A stretch of DNA of 22,055 nt from Hyphomicrobiales bacterium (GTDB taxonomy: Bacteria > Pseudomonadota > Alphaproteobacteria > Rhizobiales > Afifellaceae): assembly GCA_013812985.1 (NCBI GenBank), contig JACCSN010000909.1, positions 1-22,055 on the forward strand, read 5' to 3'. The translations under genes and the position numbers were made by a program. The notes below the pieces were generated by a model. The model was not told where the DNA came from. It made no database searches and saw only the letters and a program-made list of their open reading frames with translations. This document shows positions 8,727-14,906 of the stretch, piece after piece; position 1 is the first letter of the stretch; every line of letters starts with the position of its first letter.

Positions 8727-10244
8727 TCACATCGCCTTGATCCGGCCCTCCACCTCCGGGCTCACTGTTCCTTTCGCGGCGACATAGTCGATCACCTGGG
8801 TCGCCATCAACACCGCGCCGGCGGCGTCGATCAGGTTTTTGGCGCCCTTGAAGCTCGTATAGCCGTCGCCGCCGGAGGCCATGTAGTCGTTGGTCGCCAC
8901 CGTGTATGTCCTGGCGGGGTCGAGCGGCTCGGTCCCGACCATGACGGAAACGACCCGTTCGCCGGGCGGCTTGCTGAGGTCAGCCTCGACGGTCATGCCG
9001 GACACCTGCGGAAAGCGGCCGGCGACCTCGCGGACCTGACTGAAGCCGTTTTCCAACCCGGCTTGGATCTGCGCGCCGGTAAGTTCCAGCTTGACGGTCA
9101 CGTTGCCGAACGGAAGCTCGGCCAGGATGTCACCGCGGGTGAGCTTGGCGCCCGCCGGGTATTCCTTGTCGGCGCGGATGCCGCCGCCGTTGGTGATGGC
9201 GATGTTCGCCCCGACGGCCTCGCGGGTGGCGTCGGCGATCAGGTTGCCGATCGCCGCTTCCTGGGTGCGCACCGTGGCGCGGCGGCTGTCAAGCGGCGTC
9301 GACGTGGCGCCGACCTCGACCTTCAACTCGGTGTCGAGCCTGTCCGTATAGCCCTGCACAACCGCGGCGATCGTCGGGTCCGCGTCGACGGTCGCGGTAT
9401 CGACGATCCGGAAGGTTGGGCGCCAGGTGATTTCAGTCTGGCCATCCGCCTCGGTTTTGTCGATCGCCACCTCGGTGACCACGACGTAATCGGCCTGGCT
9501 GTAGGATTCGGAGAGCGCGGTCCTGCCGTCATAGTAGGTCAGCAGATGCTCGTCGTGTCCAGACAGGACGAGATCGGCGGCGTTATCGCGGACCAAGATC
9601 ATGTCGACGGCGAGCGGCGTGTGCGTGACGGCGACGACGAAATCCACGCCGGCGTCGCGCAGCGCCGCCGCCTTGGCGCGACCGGTATCGATCGAGGAAG
9701 CGAACTTCACGTCGCCGGTGGTCGCCAGGACCGGCGTGTCCTCGGTGGTCAGTCCATAGAAGCCGATCTTCAGCCCTTCGACCTCGACGATCCTCTCGTC
9801 GGTCGTGTTGGCCGGCTGGCTGCCGTCCGCTTCACGGATGTTCGAAGAGACGACGGGAAATTTCACCTCCGCCATGCGGGCGCGGAAGATGTCCGGCCCG
9901 AAATCGAATTCGTGGTTGCCGGGCGCCATCACATCCACGCCCATCTGATTGAGGATGTCGATGACGTGGGCGCCCTTGTCGATGCCGGACAGGAGCGACG
10001 GCGAGATCGTGTCGCCCGAATGGACGAACAAGGTCGGGCCGGCCGCCCGCTCTGCGTTTACGACCGCCGCTAGCTTGGCAAAACCACCGCGGCCCTCGTC
10101 CTCCTCCATACGGTCGATGTCGTTTGTCTGCACGAAGCGCAACGTCACCGGCTCGGCGAACGCGGGCGCGAGGGAGAGGGAGAGGGAGAGGGATATTACG
10201 GCGGAAGCCGCCGCCGCGGGTCCAGTCATCCTGATCTTAAGCAT
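8727..10244 (-). CDS. Exported bifunctional metallophosphatase / 5'-nucleotidase
   Basis: This 505-residue UshA/NT5E-like protein should hydrolyse nucleotides or related phosphoesters in the periplasm. Residues 1-30 are a signal peptide ending in AFA. The calcineurin-like metallophosphatase domain (about 33-270) shows SGDTISPS, PGNHEFDFG, VTHTPL and SGHDEH. The C-terminal 5'-nucleotidase domain (about 310-490) shows IGNLIADATR, NGGGIRA, LPFGN and NDYMASGGDGY. The first metal motif reads N41-D-I-D44, where most family members have D-x-H, so metal binding may differ. The frame also offers a TTG at 10247, but the ATG at 10244 has GGAGG 7 bases upstream. The hexapeptide-like LSLSLSL in the signal peptide comes from a 6-bp tandem repeat. 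It follows the HicB-like gene by 43 bp. Confidence 0.9.
   Translation of the reverse strand: MLKIRMTGPAAAASAVISLSLSLSLAPAFAEPVTLRFVQTNDIDRMEEDEGRGGFAKLAAVVNAERAAGPTLFVHSGDTISPSLLSGIDKGAHVIDILNQMGVDVMAPGNHEFDFGPDIFRARMAEVKFPVVSSNIREADGSQPANTTDERIVEVEGLKIGFYGLTTEDTPVLATTGDVKFASSIDTGRAKAAALRDAGVDFVVAVTHTPLAVDMILVRDNAADLVLSGHDEHLLTYYDGRTALSESYSQADYVVVTEVAIDKTEADGQTEITWRPTFRIVDTATVDADPTIAAVVQGYTDRLDTELKVEVGATSTPLDSRRATVRTQEAAIGNLIADATREAVGANIAITNGGGIRADKEYPAGAKLTRGDILAELPFGNVTVKLELTGAQIQAGLENGFSQVREVAGRFPQVSGMTVEADLSKPPGERVVSVMVGTEPLDPARTYTVATNDYMASGGDGYTSFKGAKNLIDAAGAVLMATQVIDYVAAKGTVSPEVEGRIKAM
10171..10192. repeat. 6-bp tandem repeat (AGGGAG), 3.7 copies, in signal-peptide codons
   Basis: AGGGAG occurs three times in a row from 10171 to 10188 and is followed by AGGG. 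On the coding (minus) strand it encodes alternating Leu and Ser in the hydrophobic core of the phosphoesterase signal peptide. A unit change would add or remove two residues without shifting the frame. Confidence 0.85.
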
Positions 10245-10287
10245 CAATGATCCTCCGTATAAAGTGGCCCAGACGCATTTCGATCCG

Positions 10288-10473
10288 CTACAGATCTTCG
10301 CCGTGTTCCAATCGATCGGCGAGCGTCCTCACGGCGAAGGCCTCAACCCTGCCTCCCACCTCGTTTCGCGTGACACCGTAGGCCATCACACCCGGCAGCA
10401 TCGGAATCTCAGCGATCCAGCGACCATCGTCTTCCTGCTCGAACTCGATCGTCAGCACGTTCGCGAACTCCAC
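10288..10473 (-). CDS. HicB-like antitoxin-type protein, without HicA
   Basis: This 61-residue protein matches the short HicB (UPF0150) fold. It has a beta-strand start (LTIEFEQEDDGRWIAEIP), the hallmark MLPGVMAYG turn, and a helix (RVEAFAVRTLADRLEHGE). In HicAB systems HicB neutralises the HicA RNase and represses the operon, but no HicA is next to it. Only 43 bases separate its stop from the phosphoesterase gene, and carA lies 81 bases upstream. It starts at GTG 10473; the frame is open to 10524 without an ATG, and the ribosome binding site is unclear. It also lacks the C-terminal DNA-binding domain of long HicB forms. It may be a remnant, or a stand-alone regulator as is often seen for this family. 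Confidence 0.7.
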   Translation of the reverse strand: MEFANVLTIEFEQEDDGRWIAEIPMLPGVMAYGVTRNEVGGRVEAFAVRTLADRLEHGEDL

Positions 10474-10554
10474 ACCCGCTGATGCGCTTGCATCGAAGAG
10501 GCCTTGGCCAGGGCAGCCCGCCCCTCAAATACGCGAACAAACGAGAAGCACAAG

Positions 10555-11757
10555 CTAGGACTCGCGTTCAGCGTCTCGCGCCTTGCCCTCCCGCATCATC
10601 TCCACGAACCGCTCGAACAGATAGCGGCTGTCCTGCGGGCCGGGCGAGGCCTCGGGGTGATACTGCACCGAGAAAACCGGTCGGCCCTTCAACCGGATGC
10701 CGCAATTCGATCCGTCGAACAGCGACATATGCGTCTCTTCTATGGTGTCCGGCAGGCTGTCGCGGTCGAGCGCGAAGCCGTGGTTCATGGAGACGATCTC
10801 GACCTTGCCGGTCGTATCGTCCTTGACCGGATGGTTCGCCCCGTGGTGGCCTTGGCGCATCTTCGAGGTCTGACCGCCCAATGCCAGGCCGAGGATCTGG
10901 TGGCCGAGGCAGATGCCGAAAGTCGGGACGCCGGCGTCCACGATCGTCCGGATCGTCGGCACGGCATATTCGCCCGTGGCGGCCGGGTCTCCGGGCCCGT
11001 TTGACAGGAAGACGCCGTCGGGATTGTGGGCGAGCACGTCCGCCGCGCTGGCCGTGGCGGGGAGCACGGTCACGCGGCAGCCCGCTTCGGCGAGCAGCCG
11101 GAGAATGTTTCGCTTGATGCCGTAATCCAGCGCCACGACGTGGTGCGGCGCGTCGCCTCGCGTCGTCCCGTAGCCCTGCCCGGGCCGCCACGCTGTCTGA
11201 TCCCAGCCGAAGCTTTGGCCGGTGGTCACGTCCGGCGCCAGATCGAGCCCGGCCATCGAGGGCAGCGCGGCGGCTTCCTGCTTCAGCGCATCCAGATTGA
11301 AGTTCCCGTCGGGATCATGCGCGACCACGCCATTCGGCATGCCATGATCGCGGATGCGCGCGGTCAGCGCGCGCGTATCCACGCCGGCGATGCCGACAAT
11401 GCCGCGCGCTTTCAGCCATGTATCGAAGTGGCGTGTCGCGCGCCAGCTCGCCGGGTCGGTGATGTCGGCTTTCAGCACGCAGCCGCGCACGCCGGAAGAC
11501 GCGGCGGCATTCACAGTTTCGTTGTCGTCGTCGTTAGCCCCCACGTTGCCGATATGCGGAAAGGTGAAGGTGATGATCTGGCCGGCATAGGACGGGTCGG
11601 TCAGGATCTCCTGGTAGCCGGTCATCGCCGTGTTGAAGCAGACCTCGCCGGCGGCCTCGCCGGTCGCGCCGAGGCCCCTGCCCTCGATCACCGTTCCGTC
11701 GTCGAGGACAAGGAGCGCCGTTGCTTTCGGCTCGCTCCAGGGAGGCGTGGTCATCAT
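10555..11757 (-). CDS. carA: Carbamoyl-phosphate synthase small subunit
   Basis: CarA is the glutaminase subunit: it hydrolyses glutamine and passes ammonia to CarB. The 400-residue protein has the N-terminal small-subunit domain (LVLDDGTVIEGRGLG through TGYQEILTDPSYAGQIITFT, about 15-70). The C-terminal class-I glutamine amidotransferase domain (about 195-395) has catalytic Cys283 (TFGICLGHQILGLALGG), His367 and Glu369 (QYHPEASPGP). The frame is open to 11862, but that would add 35 Arg/Pro-rich residues and run through the predicted promoter leader. The adjacent ATGs at 11757 and 11754 fit family length. It is divergent from yqeY and has its own promoter (11847-11875). The HicB-like gene follows 81 bases later on the same strand. 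Confidence 0.97.
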   Translation of the reverse strand: MMTTPPWSEPKATALLVLDDGTVIEGRGLGATGEAAGEVCFNTAMTGYQEILTDPSYAGQIITFTFPHIGNVGANDDDNETVNAAASSGVRGCVLKADITDPASWRATRHFDTWLKARGIVGIAGVDTRALTARIRDHGMPNGVVAHDPDGNFNLDALKQEAAALPSMAGLDLAPDVTTGQSFGWDQTAWRPGQGYGTTRGDAPHHVVALDYGIKRNILRLLAEAGCRVTVLPATASAADVLAHNPDGVFLSNGPGDPAATGEYAVPTIRTIVDAGVPTFGICLGHQILGLALGGQTSKMRQGHHGANHPVKDDTTGKVEIVSMNHGFALDRDSLPDTIEETHMSLFDGSNCGIRLKGRPVFSVQYHPEASPGPQDSRYLFERFVEMMREGKARDAERES

Positions 11758-11783
11758 GGCTCTCGCAAAATGTCGGCCGCCGG

Positions 11784-11810
11784 TTGCAGGTCGGGGGGCG
11801 GCTCTATAAT
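11784..11810 (+). promoter_or_regulatory. Possible promoter of yqeY with consensus -10
   Basis: A perfect TATAAT lies at 11805-11810 with TTGCAG at 11784-11789. The 15-base spacing is short, so the -35 assignment is uncertain. Transcription would begin near 11817, about 80 bases before the yqeY start, and would cross the region holding the divergent carA promoter. Confidence 0.4.
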
Positions 11811-11846
11811 CCGGATAGGGCTGGCGCCGCTCATCGGCGAGCCGCC

Positions 11847-11875
11847 TAAGTAGTGGCCGCACGGTTTTTGGTCAA
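11847..11875 (-). promoter_or_regulatory. Predicted sigma-70 promoter of carA
   Basis: On the minus strand TTGACC (11875-11870) and TACTTA (11852-11847) are separated by 17 bases, close to the housekeeping consensus. Transcription would start near 11840, leaving a leader of about 83 nt before the carA ATG. Confidence 0.6.
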
Positions 11876-11898
11876 TTCTGCCCCGATGGAGGTGAGAC

Positions 11899-12348
11899 AT
11901 GCGCGACGCGGTCAGCGGGGCGCTGAAGGCGGCCATGAAGAGCCGTGACGCGGCGCGCACCGGCGCGCTCCGCCTCGTCAGCGCCGCCATCAAGGAGCGC
12001 GACATCGAGGCGCGAGGAAGGGGCCGCGACACGGCTTCCGACGAGGAGCTGCTCGCGGGGCTCGCCAAGATGATCCGCCAGCGCGAGGAATCGGCGAAGA
12101 TCTACGAGGAGGCCGGCCGGCCCGAGTTCGCCGTCAAGGAGCGGGCGGAGATCGAGGTCATCCGCGCCTTTCTCCCCCGCCAGATGAGCGAGGACGAGGT
12201 CCGCGCCGCGGCGCGAGCCGCCATCGCCGAGACCGGCGCCGCATCGGCGCGCGACATGGGCCGGATCATGGCGCTCCTGAAGGAGCGGCATGCCGGAAGC
12301 ATGGATTTCGGCCGGGCGAGCGCGATGGTCAAAGAACTGCTGGGGTGA
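11899..12348 (+). CDS. yqeY: GatB/YqeY domain-containing protein
   Basis: This 149-residue, all-helical protein is a stand-alone YqeY domain, the fold found at the C-terminus of the GatB amidotransferase subunit, where it contacts tRNA. Family hallmarks are ALRLVSAAIKERDIEARG (about 23-40), the LAKMIRQREESAKIYEEAGR segment (about 55-75) and FLPRQMSEDEV (about 90-101), followed by the GRIMALLKERHAGSMDFGRAS tail. Its function outside GatB is not settled; a tRNA-linked role is inferred from the fold. The ATG at 11899 is supported by GGAGG 6 bases upstream. It is divergent from carA, a neighbourhood common in alphaproteobacteria. In relatives yqeY often lies close to dnaG; here 6.2 kb separates them. 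Confidence 0.95.
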   Translation: MRDAVSGALKAAMKSRDAARTGALRLVSAAIKERDIEARGRGRDTASDEELLAGLAKMIRQREESAKIYEEAGRPEFAVKERAEIEVIRAFLPRQMSEDEVRAAARAAIAETGAASARDMGRIMALLKERHAGSMDFGRASAMVKELLG

Positions 12349-12407
12349 GCCAAAGCTACAAACTATGAGATTTTGGGTTTACATATCCATCGTTGTAGGA
12401 GCAGGTT

Positions 12408-12884
12408 ATGACCAAAGCGGACGGATTCTACGCCGGATATTTCACCAGCAAGCAAGACAGTGGGCTCGGGTTGCTCGTGCTGCAGGATGGAGTGTTGACG
12501 GGAGTTGATGCTGGTGGCGTAAAATTTGACGGGACATACCACATCGAAACCGAAAGCGGCTCAATCGAAGGCGAGGTCACTGTTGACGCGCCGCCGGGCG
12601 GGACATTGATTCAAGGTGTTCCCACGGGCGCTTCTGGTCTGACATACAGGACACGTTTTAAGTTTCCTGTCGATCTGACCAGTCAGCCATTCTTGCGGCT
12701 CGACACGCCATTTGGGCCAGTGAACGTGAAATTACAAAAGCTGCGTGGGCTAACCCAACGCCTGTTCCGTGCAGTCTCTGCTCGATCATCCGGAGGTAGT
12801 CGCAGCATTTTTGAGTGCTGTAGCGACCTTGTTTGCTGCAATTGCAGCGTGGCGCGGACCAAAGTCTGCGGCCAAGCTCGCTGA
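12408..12884 (+). CDS. GrlR-like protein with a probable out-of-frame C-terminal tail
   Basis: The first ~115 of 158 residues resemble the GrlR family of small beta-barrel proteins. It opens with DGFYAGYFTSKQDSGLGLLVL, has the glycine-rich turn GVDAGGVKFDGTYHI, and later strands run to PVNVKLQKLRGL. In enteropathogenic E. coli GrlR binds and inhibits the activator GrlA; homologues elsewhere have no known role. The ATG at 12408 has AGGAG 6 bases upstream. The last ~40 residues are Ser/Cys-rich, unlike the family, and overlap the next gene by 116 bases. A TAA at 12751-12753, one base out of frame, would end the protein at the normal length. This suggests a +1 frameshift or a sequence error. The match is from recalled resemblance. 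Confidence 0.55.
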   Translation: MTKADGFYAGYFTSKQDSGLGLLVLQDGVLTGVDAGGVKFDGTYHIETESGSIEGEVTVDAPPGGTLIQGVPTGASGLTYRTRFKFPVDLTSQPFLRLDTPFGPVNVKLQKLRGLTQRLFRAVSARSSGGSRSIFECCSDLVCCNCSVARTKVCGQAR

Positions 12885-13335
12885 GGCGCTTCGTCGAGAA
12901 TCTGAGAAGCAGAATGAGGCGAAGAGGCTTAAGCTCTTTATCTTCACGTCTCTGATGCAGGAGAGAGCCTACCTCGCCTCCACCGAAGCGGTCCGTGCTC
13001 TCAACCTTATCGATGTGGTTTTCCACGATTCGAGAGATGTGCGAGAAGCCTGGTCGGACCTGTTTCTGGCGTTCAATCCGGACCATCAAGTTCCGCGCCA
13101 CGCCGTAGAGGAACGGGTGCGAAGATTACTTCGTGCGACGGCTGAAGACATTGGCATTTCGGACAGCTTGAGAACCGACGACCTTGGGCGAATATATCAC
13201 CCAACCGCTCTGGCTGAGGAAGAAGAGCTGAGGCGAAGAGAGCGGCAAAATGCCTTGCGACGGTTGCAGGGTGATGTCCCCGCAACCGAAAATGCGGCGG
13301 TGAGTCCTGAACTTTGGCCACCCAAACCGGACTGA
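12769..13335 (+). CDS. DUF6680-like membrane-anchored protein
   Basis: This 188-residue protein has one N-terminal hydrophobic helix (about 10-28, VVAAFLSAVATLFAAIAAW). A charged, coiled-coil-prone stretch follows (SAAKLAEALRRESEKQNEAKRLK), then a helical domain (about 55-140) with the sequence RALNLIDVVFHDSRDVREAW. That stretch recalls DUF6680 proteins. The C-terminal third is Arg/Glu-rich and probably disordered. No catalytic motif is visible. It starts at GTG 12769 with no good ribosome binding site and overlaps the end of the preceding frame. If the GrlR-like gene really ends at 12753 the gap is 15 bases, which would be a normal two-gene operon. Base composition is low in GC like its neighbour. 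Function unknown. Confidence 0.6.
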   Translation: MQSLLDHPEVVAAFLSAVATLFAAIAAWRGPKSAAKLAEALRRESEKQNEAKRLKLFIFTSLMQERAYLASTEAVRALNLIDVVFHDSRDVREAWSDLFLAFNPDHQVPRHAVEERVRRLLRATAEDIGISDSLRTDDLGRIYHPTALAEEEELRRRERQNALRRLQGDVPATENAAVSPELWPPKPD

Positions 13336-13447
13336 TAGACGGAAGTTCCTGCGTTAGTGTTAGCCGTGCCGCGACGCTGGCGCGAATGCCAAGCTCATTT
13401 TCGGTGAATTTTGCTCGAACTTACGGCCGGAATCCTGTTGGAGTCGC

Positions 13448-13981
13448 ATGATGTCGACGTACTCTTGGTTGCGGGAGCGAGTCGGACCGCAGGTGCAAAT
13501 TGGGGAAATCGAGCGGGTTCCCTCCGGTTCACCCGCAAGGCTTCTCCTGGAGGCCGGGATCAATCCTAACACGCCCAGGGCGGCGGTGGCGCTGGCGCGC
13601 CGTCACCTGCCGATGCGCAGTGGTCATCGATTGCTGACGACGCTGCTCCAAGAGCGGCGGGTCGTCGTGGAAGTTCCGGTGGTGGAAGACCTCCCTTTGC
13701 TCCTGAGCGAGCTTGCCGCGCTCGACATCAAGGCTTCCGTCTACGATCCACCGAAAGTGAACGTGCGCGCCGTGCGCGAGAAGCTCGGCCTTTCCCAGGA
13801 CGACTTCGCCGTTCAATATGGCCTTGACGCCTCGACTGTGCGGAACTGGGAGCAGGGCCGCTCCGAGCCGGACAAGGCGGCGCGCATGGCGCTTTGGGTG
13901 ATCGCCACGCACCCTGACGCGGTCAGGGAAGCTCTGGCCCAGCGGGAAGCTCCGTCGGTGCAATGGGCGGTGTCGCAATAG
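13448..13981 (+). CDS. Helix-turn-helix regulator with alpha/beta N-terminal domain
   Basis: This 177-residue protein carries a clear C-terminal XRE-type helix-turn-helix (about 103-160). It reads VRAVREKLGLSQDDFAVQYG, then the recognition segment STVRNWEQGRSEPDKAARM and a closing helix, much like antitoxin-type regulators (HigA/NadS). The N-terminal part (about 35-95) alternates helix, strand (VVVEVPVV), helix (LPLLLSELAAL) and strand (KASVYDP), a pattern recalling the ribosomal L7/L12 C-terminal fold; that comparison is my inference. ATGs at 13448 and 13451 are both possible, with GGAG upstream. GC content returns to the genomic level here. No toxin-like gene is adjacent, so it is best called a stand-alone regulator of unknown target. 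Confidence 0.75.
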   Translation: MMSTYSWLRERVGPQVQIGEIERVPSGSPARLLLEAGINPNTPRAAVALARRHLPMRSGHRLLTTLLQERRVVVEVPVVEDLPLLLSELAALDIKASVYDPPKVNVRAVREKLGLSQDDFAVQYGLDASTVRNWEQGRSEPDKAARMALWVIATHPDAVREALAQREAPSVQWAVSQ

Positions 13982-14039
13982 CAGGCTGGCGCGCTATTGC
14001 CGGGCGGACCCCGTCGGCTCACTCCATCGGAGGACGCGC

Positions 14040-14873
14040 GTGAAATTCCAGCTGGGATGCGAGCTCGCCTACGAGGTCCAGATACCGACGGTCTTCATCA
14101 TGAGCCTCGAAGCTGCGCGGATCGCCAGCCACGCCGGCTTCCATGAAGCCTTGGCGCTCGATCCGGACCTGCCGCGCAAGACCTATACGCGTCCGGAAAC
14201 GGGCAACCGGACCTTCAGCTTCGTCGCGCCGGAGGGGCGCCTGTCGCTGAGCTACCAGGCCTCAGTGGACCTGCAGGTCGTCCGGGAAGATCCTGCGGGA
14301 ATTGCCGAAATCCCAGTGGGAGAGCTGCCGCTGGAGATCGTCCATTACCTGTTTCCGAGCCGCTACAGCCCGTCGGACCGGCTGGCGAACTTCGCCGCGC
14401 GCGAATTCGGCTACATGCCGCAAGGGCACGGCCGGGTCACCGCGATCTGCAACTGGATTTATGAGAACCTCGCCTACCAACCAGGCTCCAGCGTGGCGGA
14501 AACGTCGGCGGTTGATACGCTGCTGGCGCGGGCCGGCGTGTGTCGGGACTTCGCGCATCTTGGCGTCGCCTTCTGCCGGGCGCTCGGCATCCCGGCGCGG
14601 TTTGTGAGCTGCTATGCGCACGGGCTTGAGCCGGCCGATTTCCATGCCGTCTTCGAGGCCTGGCTCGGCGGCCATTGGTGGCTGTTCGACGCGACGCGCC
14701 AAGCCTCGCTCGACGGGCTCGTGCGGATCGGCGTCGGCCGCGACGCCGCCGACGTGTCGTTCTCCACCATCTACGGCCAGGTGAAGCCGGCCGGCATGAT
14801 CATCTGGATCAATCCGGCCGAGGGGGAGATCCCGCCGGCCGAGCGGACGACCGAGGCGGTGCGGACGGGATGA
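14040..14873 (+). CDS. Transglutaminase-like (cysteine protease fold) protein
   Basis: This 277-residue protein has an N-terminal beta domain (about 1-110, the bacterial transglutaminase-like N-terminal region). A transglutaminase core follows (about 125-225). The catalytic triad is visible: Cys168 (ARAGVCRDFAH), His202 (DFHAVFEAWLG) and Asp217 (WWLFDATR). Such bacterial proteins act as proteases or amidases or cross-link amines; the substrate is unknown. There is no signal peptide, so it should be cytoplasmic. It starts at GTG 14040 with GGAGGA 5-6 bases upstream. It converges on the esterase gene with 33 bases between stop codons, and a 9-bp hairpin overlaps its stop. No partner genes (alpha-E, circularly permuted ATP-grasp) that often accompany this family are present. 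Confidence 0.9.
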   Translation: MKFQLGCELAYEVQIPTVFIMSLEAARIASHAGFHEALALDPDLPRKTYTRPETGNRTFSFVAPEGRLSLSYQASVDLQVVREDPAGIAEIPVGELPLEIVHYLFPSRYSPSDRLANFAAREFGYMPQGHGRVTAICNWIYENLAYQPGSSVAETSAVDTLLARAGVCRDFAHLGVAFCRALGIPARFVSCYAHGLEPADFHAVFEAWLGGHWWLFDATRQASLDGLVRIGVGRDAADVSFSTIYGQVKPAGMIIWINPAEGEIPPAERTTEAVRTG

Positions 14874-14905
14874 AGCCCCGTCCGCCTGCCTGTCGAGCGA
14901 GGCGG
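14861..14905. terminator. Overlapping hairpins between convergent genes
   Basis: GCGGACGGG (14861-14869) pairs perfectly with CCCGTCCGC (14877-14885) around a 7-nt loop and spans the transglutaminase stop codon. A second possible stem, CCGCCT (14882-14887) with AGGCGG (14900-14905), competes with it and lies just past the esterase stop on the other strand. Neither has a T-run, so a role in stopping convergent transcription is only plausible. Confidence 0.35.
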
Positions 14906-14906
14906 G

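Larger units (their letters stand above)
12354..13340. other. Low-GC patch, probable recent acquisition
   Basis: Hand counts of sampled 60-base lines here give 47-60% G+C, against about 78% in the yqeY line at 12181. The patch covers the GrlR-like and DUF6680-like genes and ends before the HTH gene at 13448. I see no integrase, transposase, target-site duplication or attachment repeat at its edges. Confidence 0.55.

Noticed and set aside
10474..10554. Possible HicA toxin or its remnant beside the HicB-like gene
   Set aside because: The 81-base gap and the 43-base gap on the other side are too short, and no HicA-like residues (conserved His, GSH) could be read.
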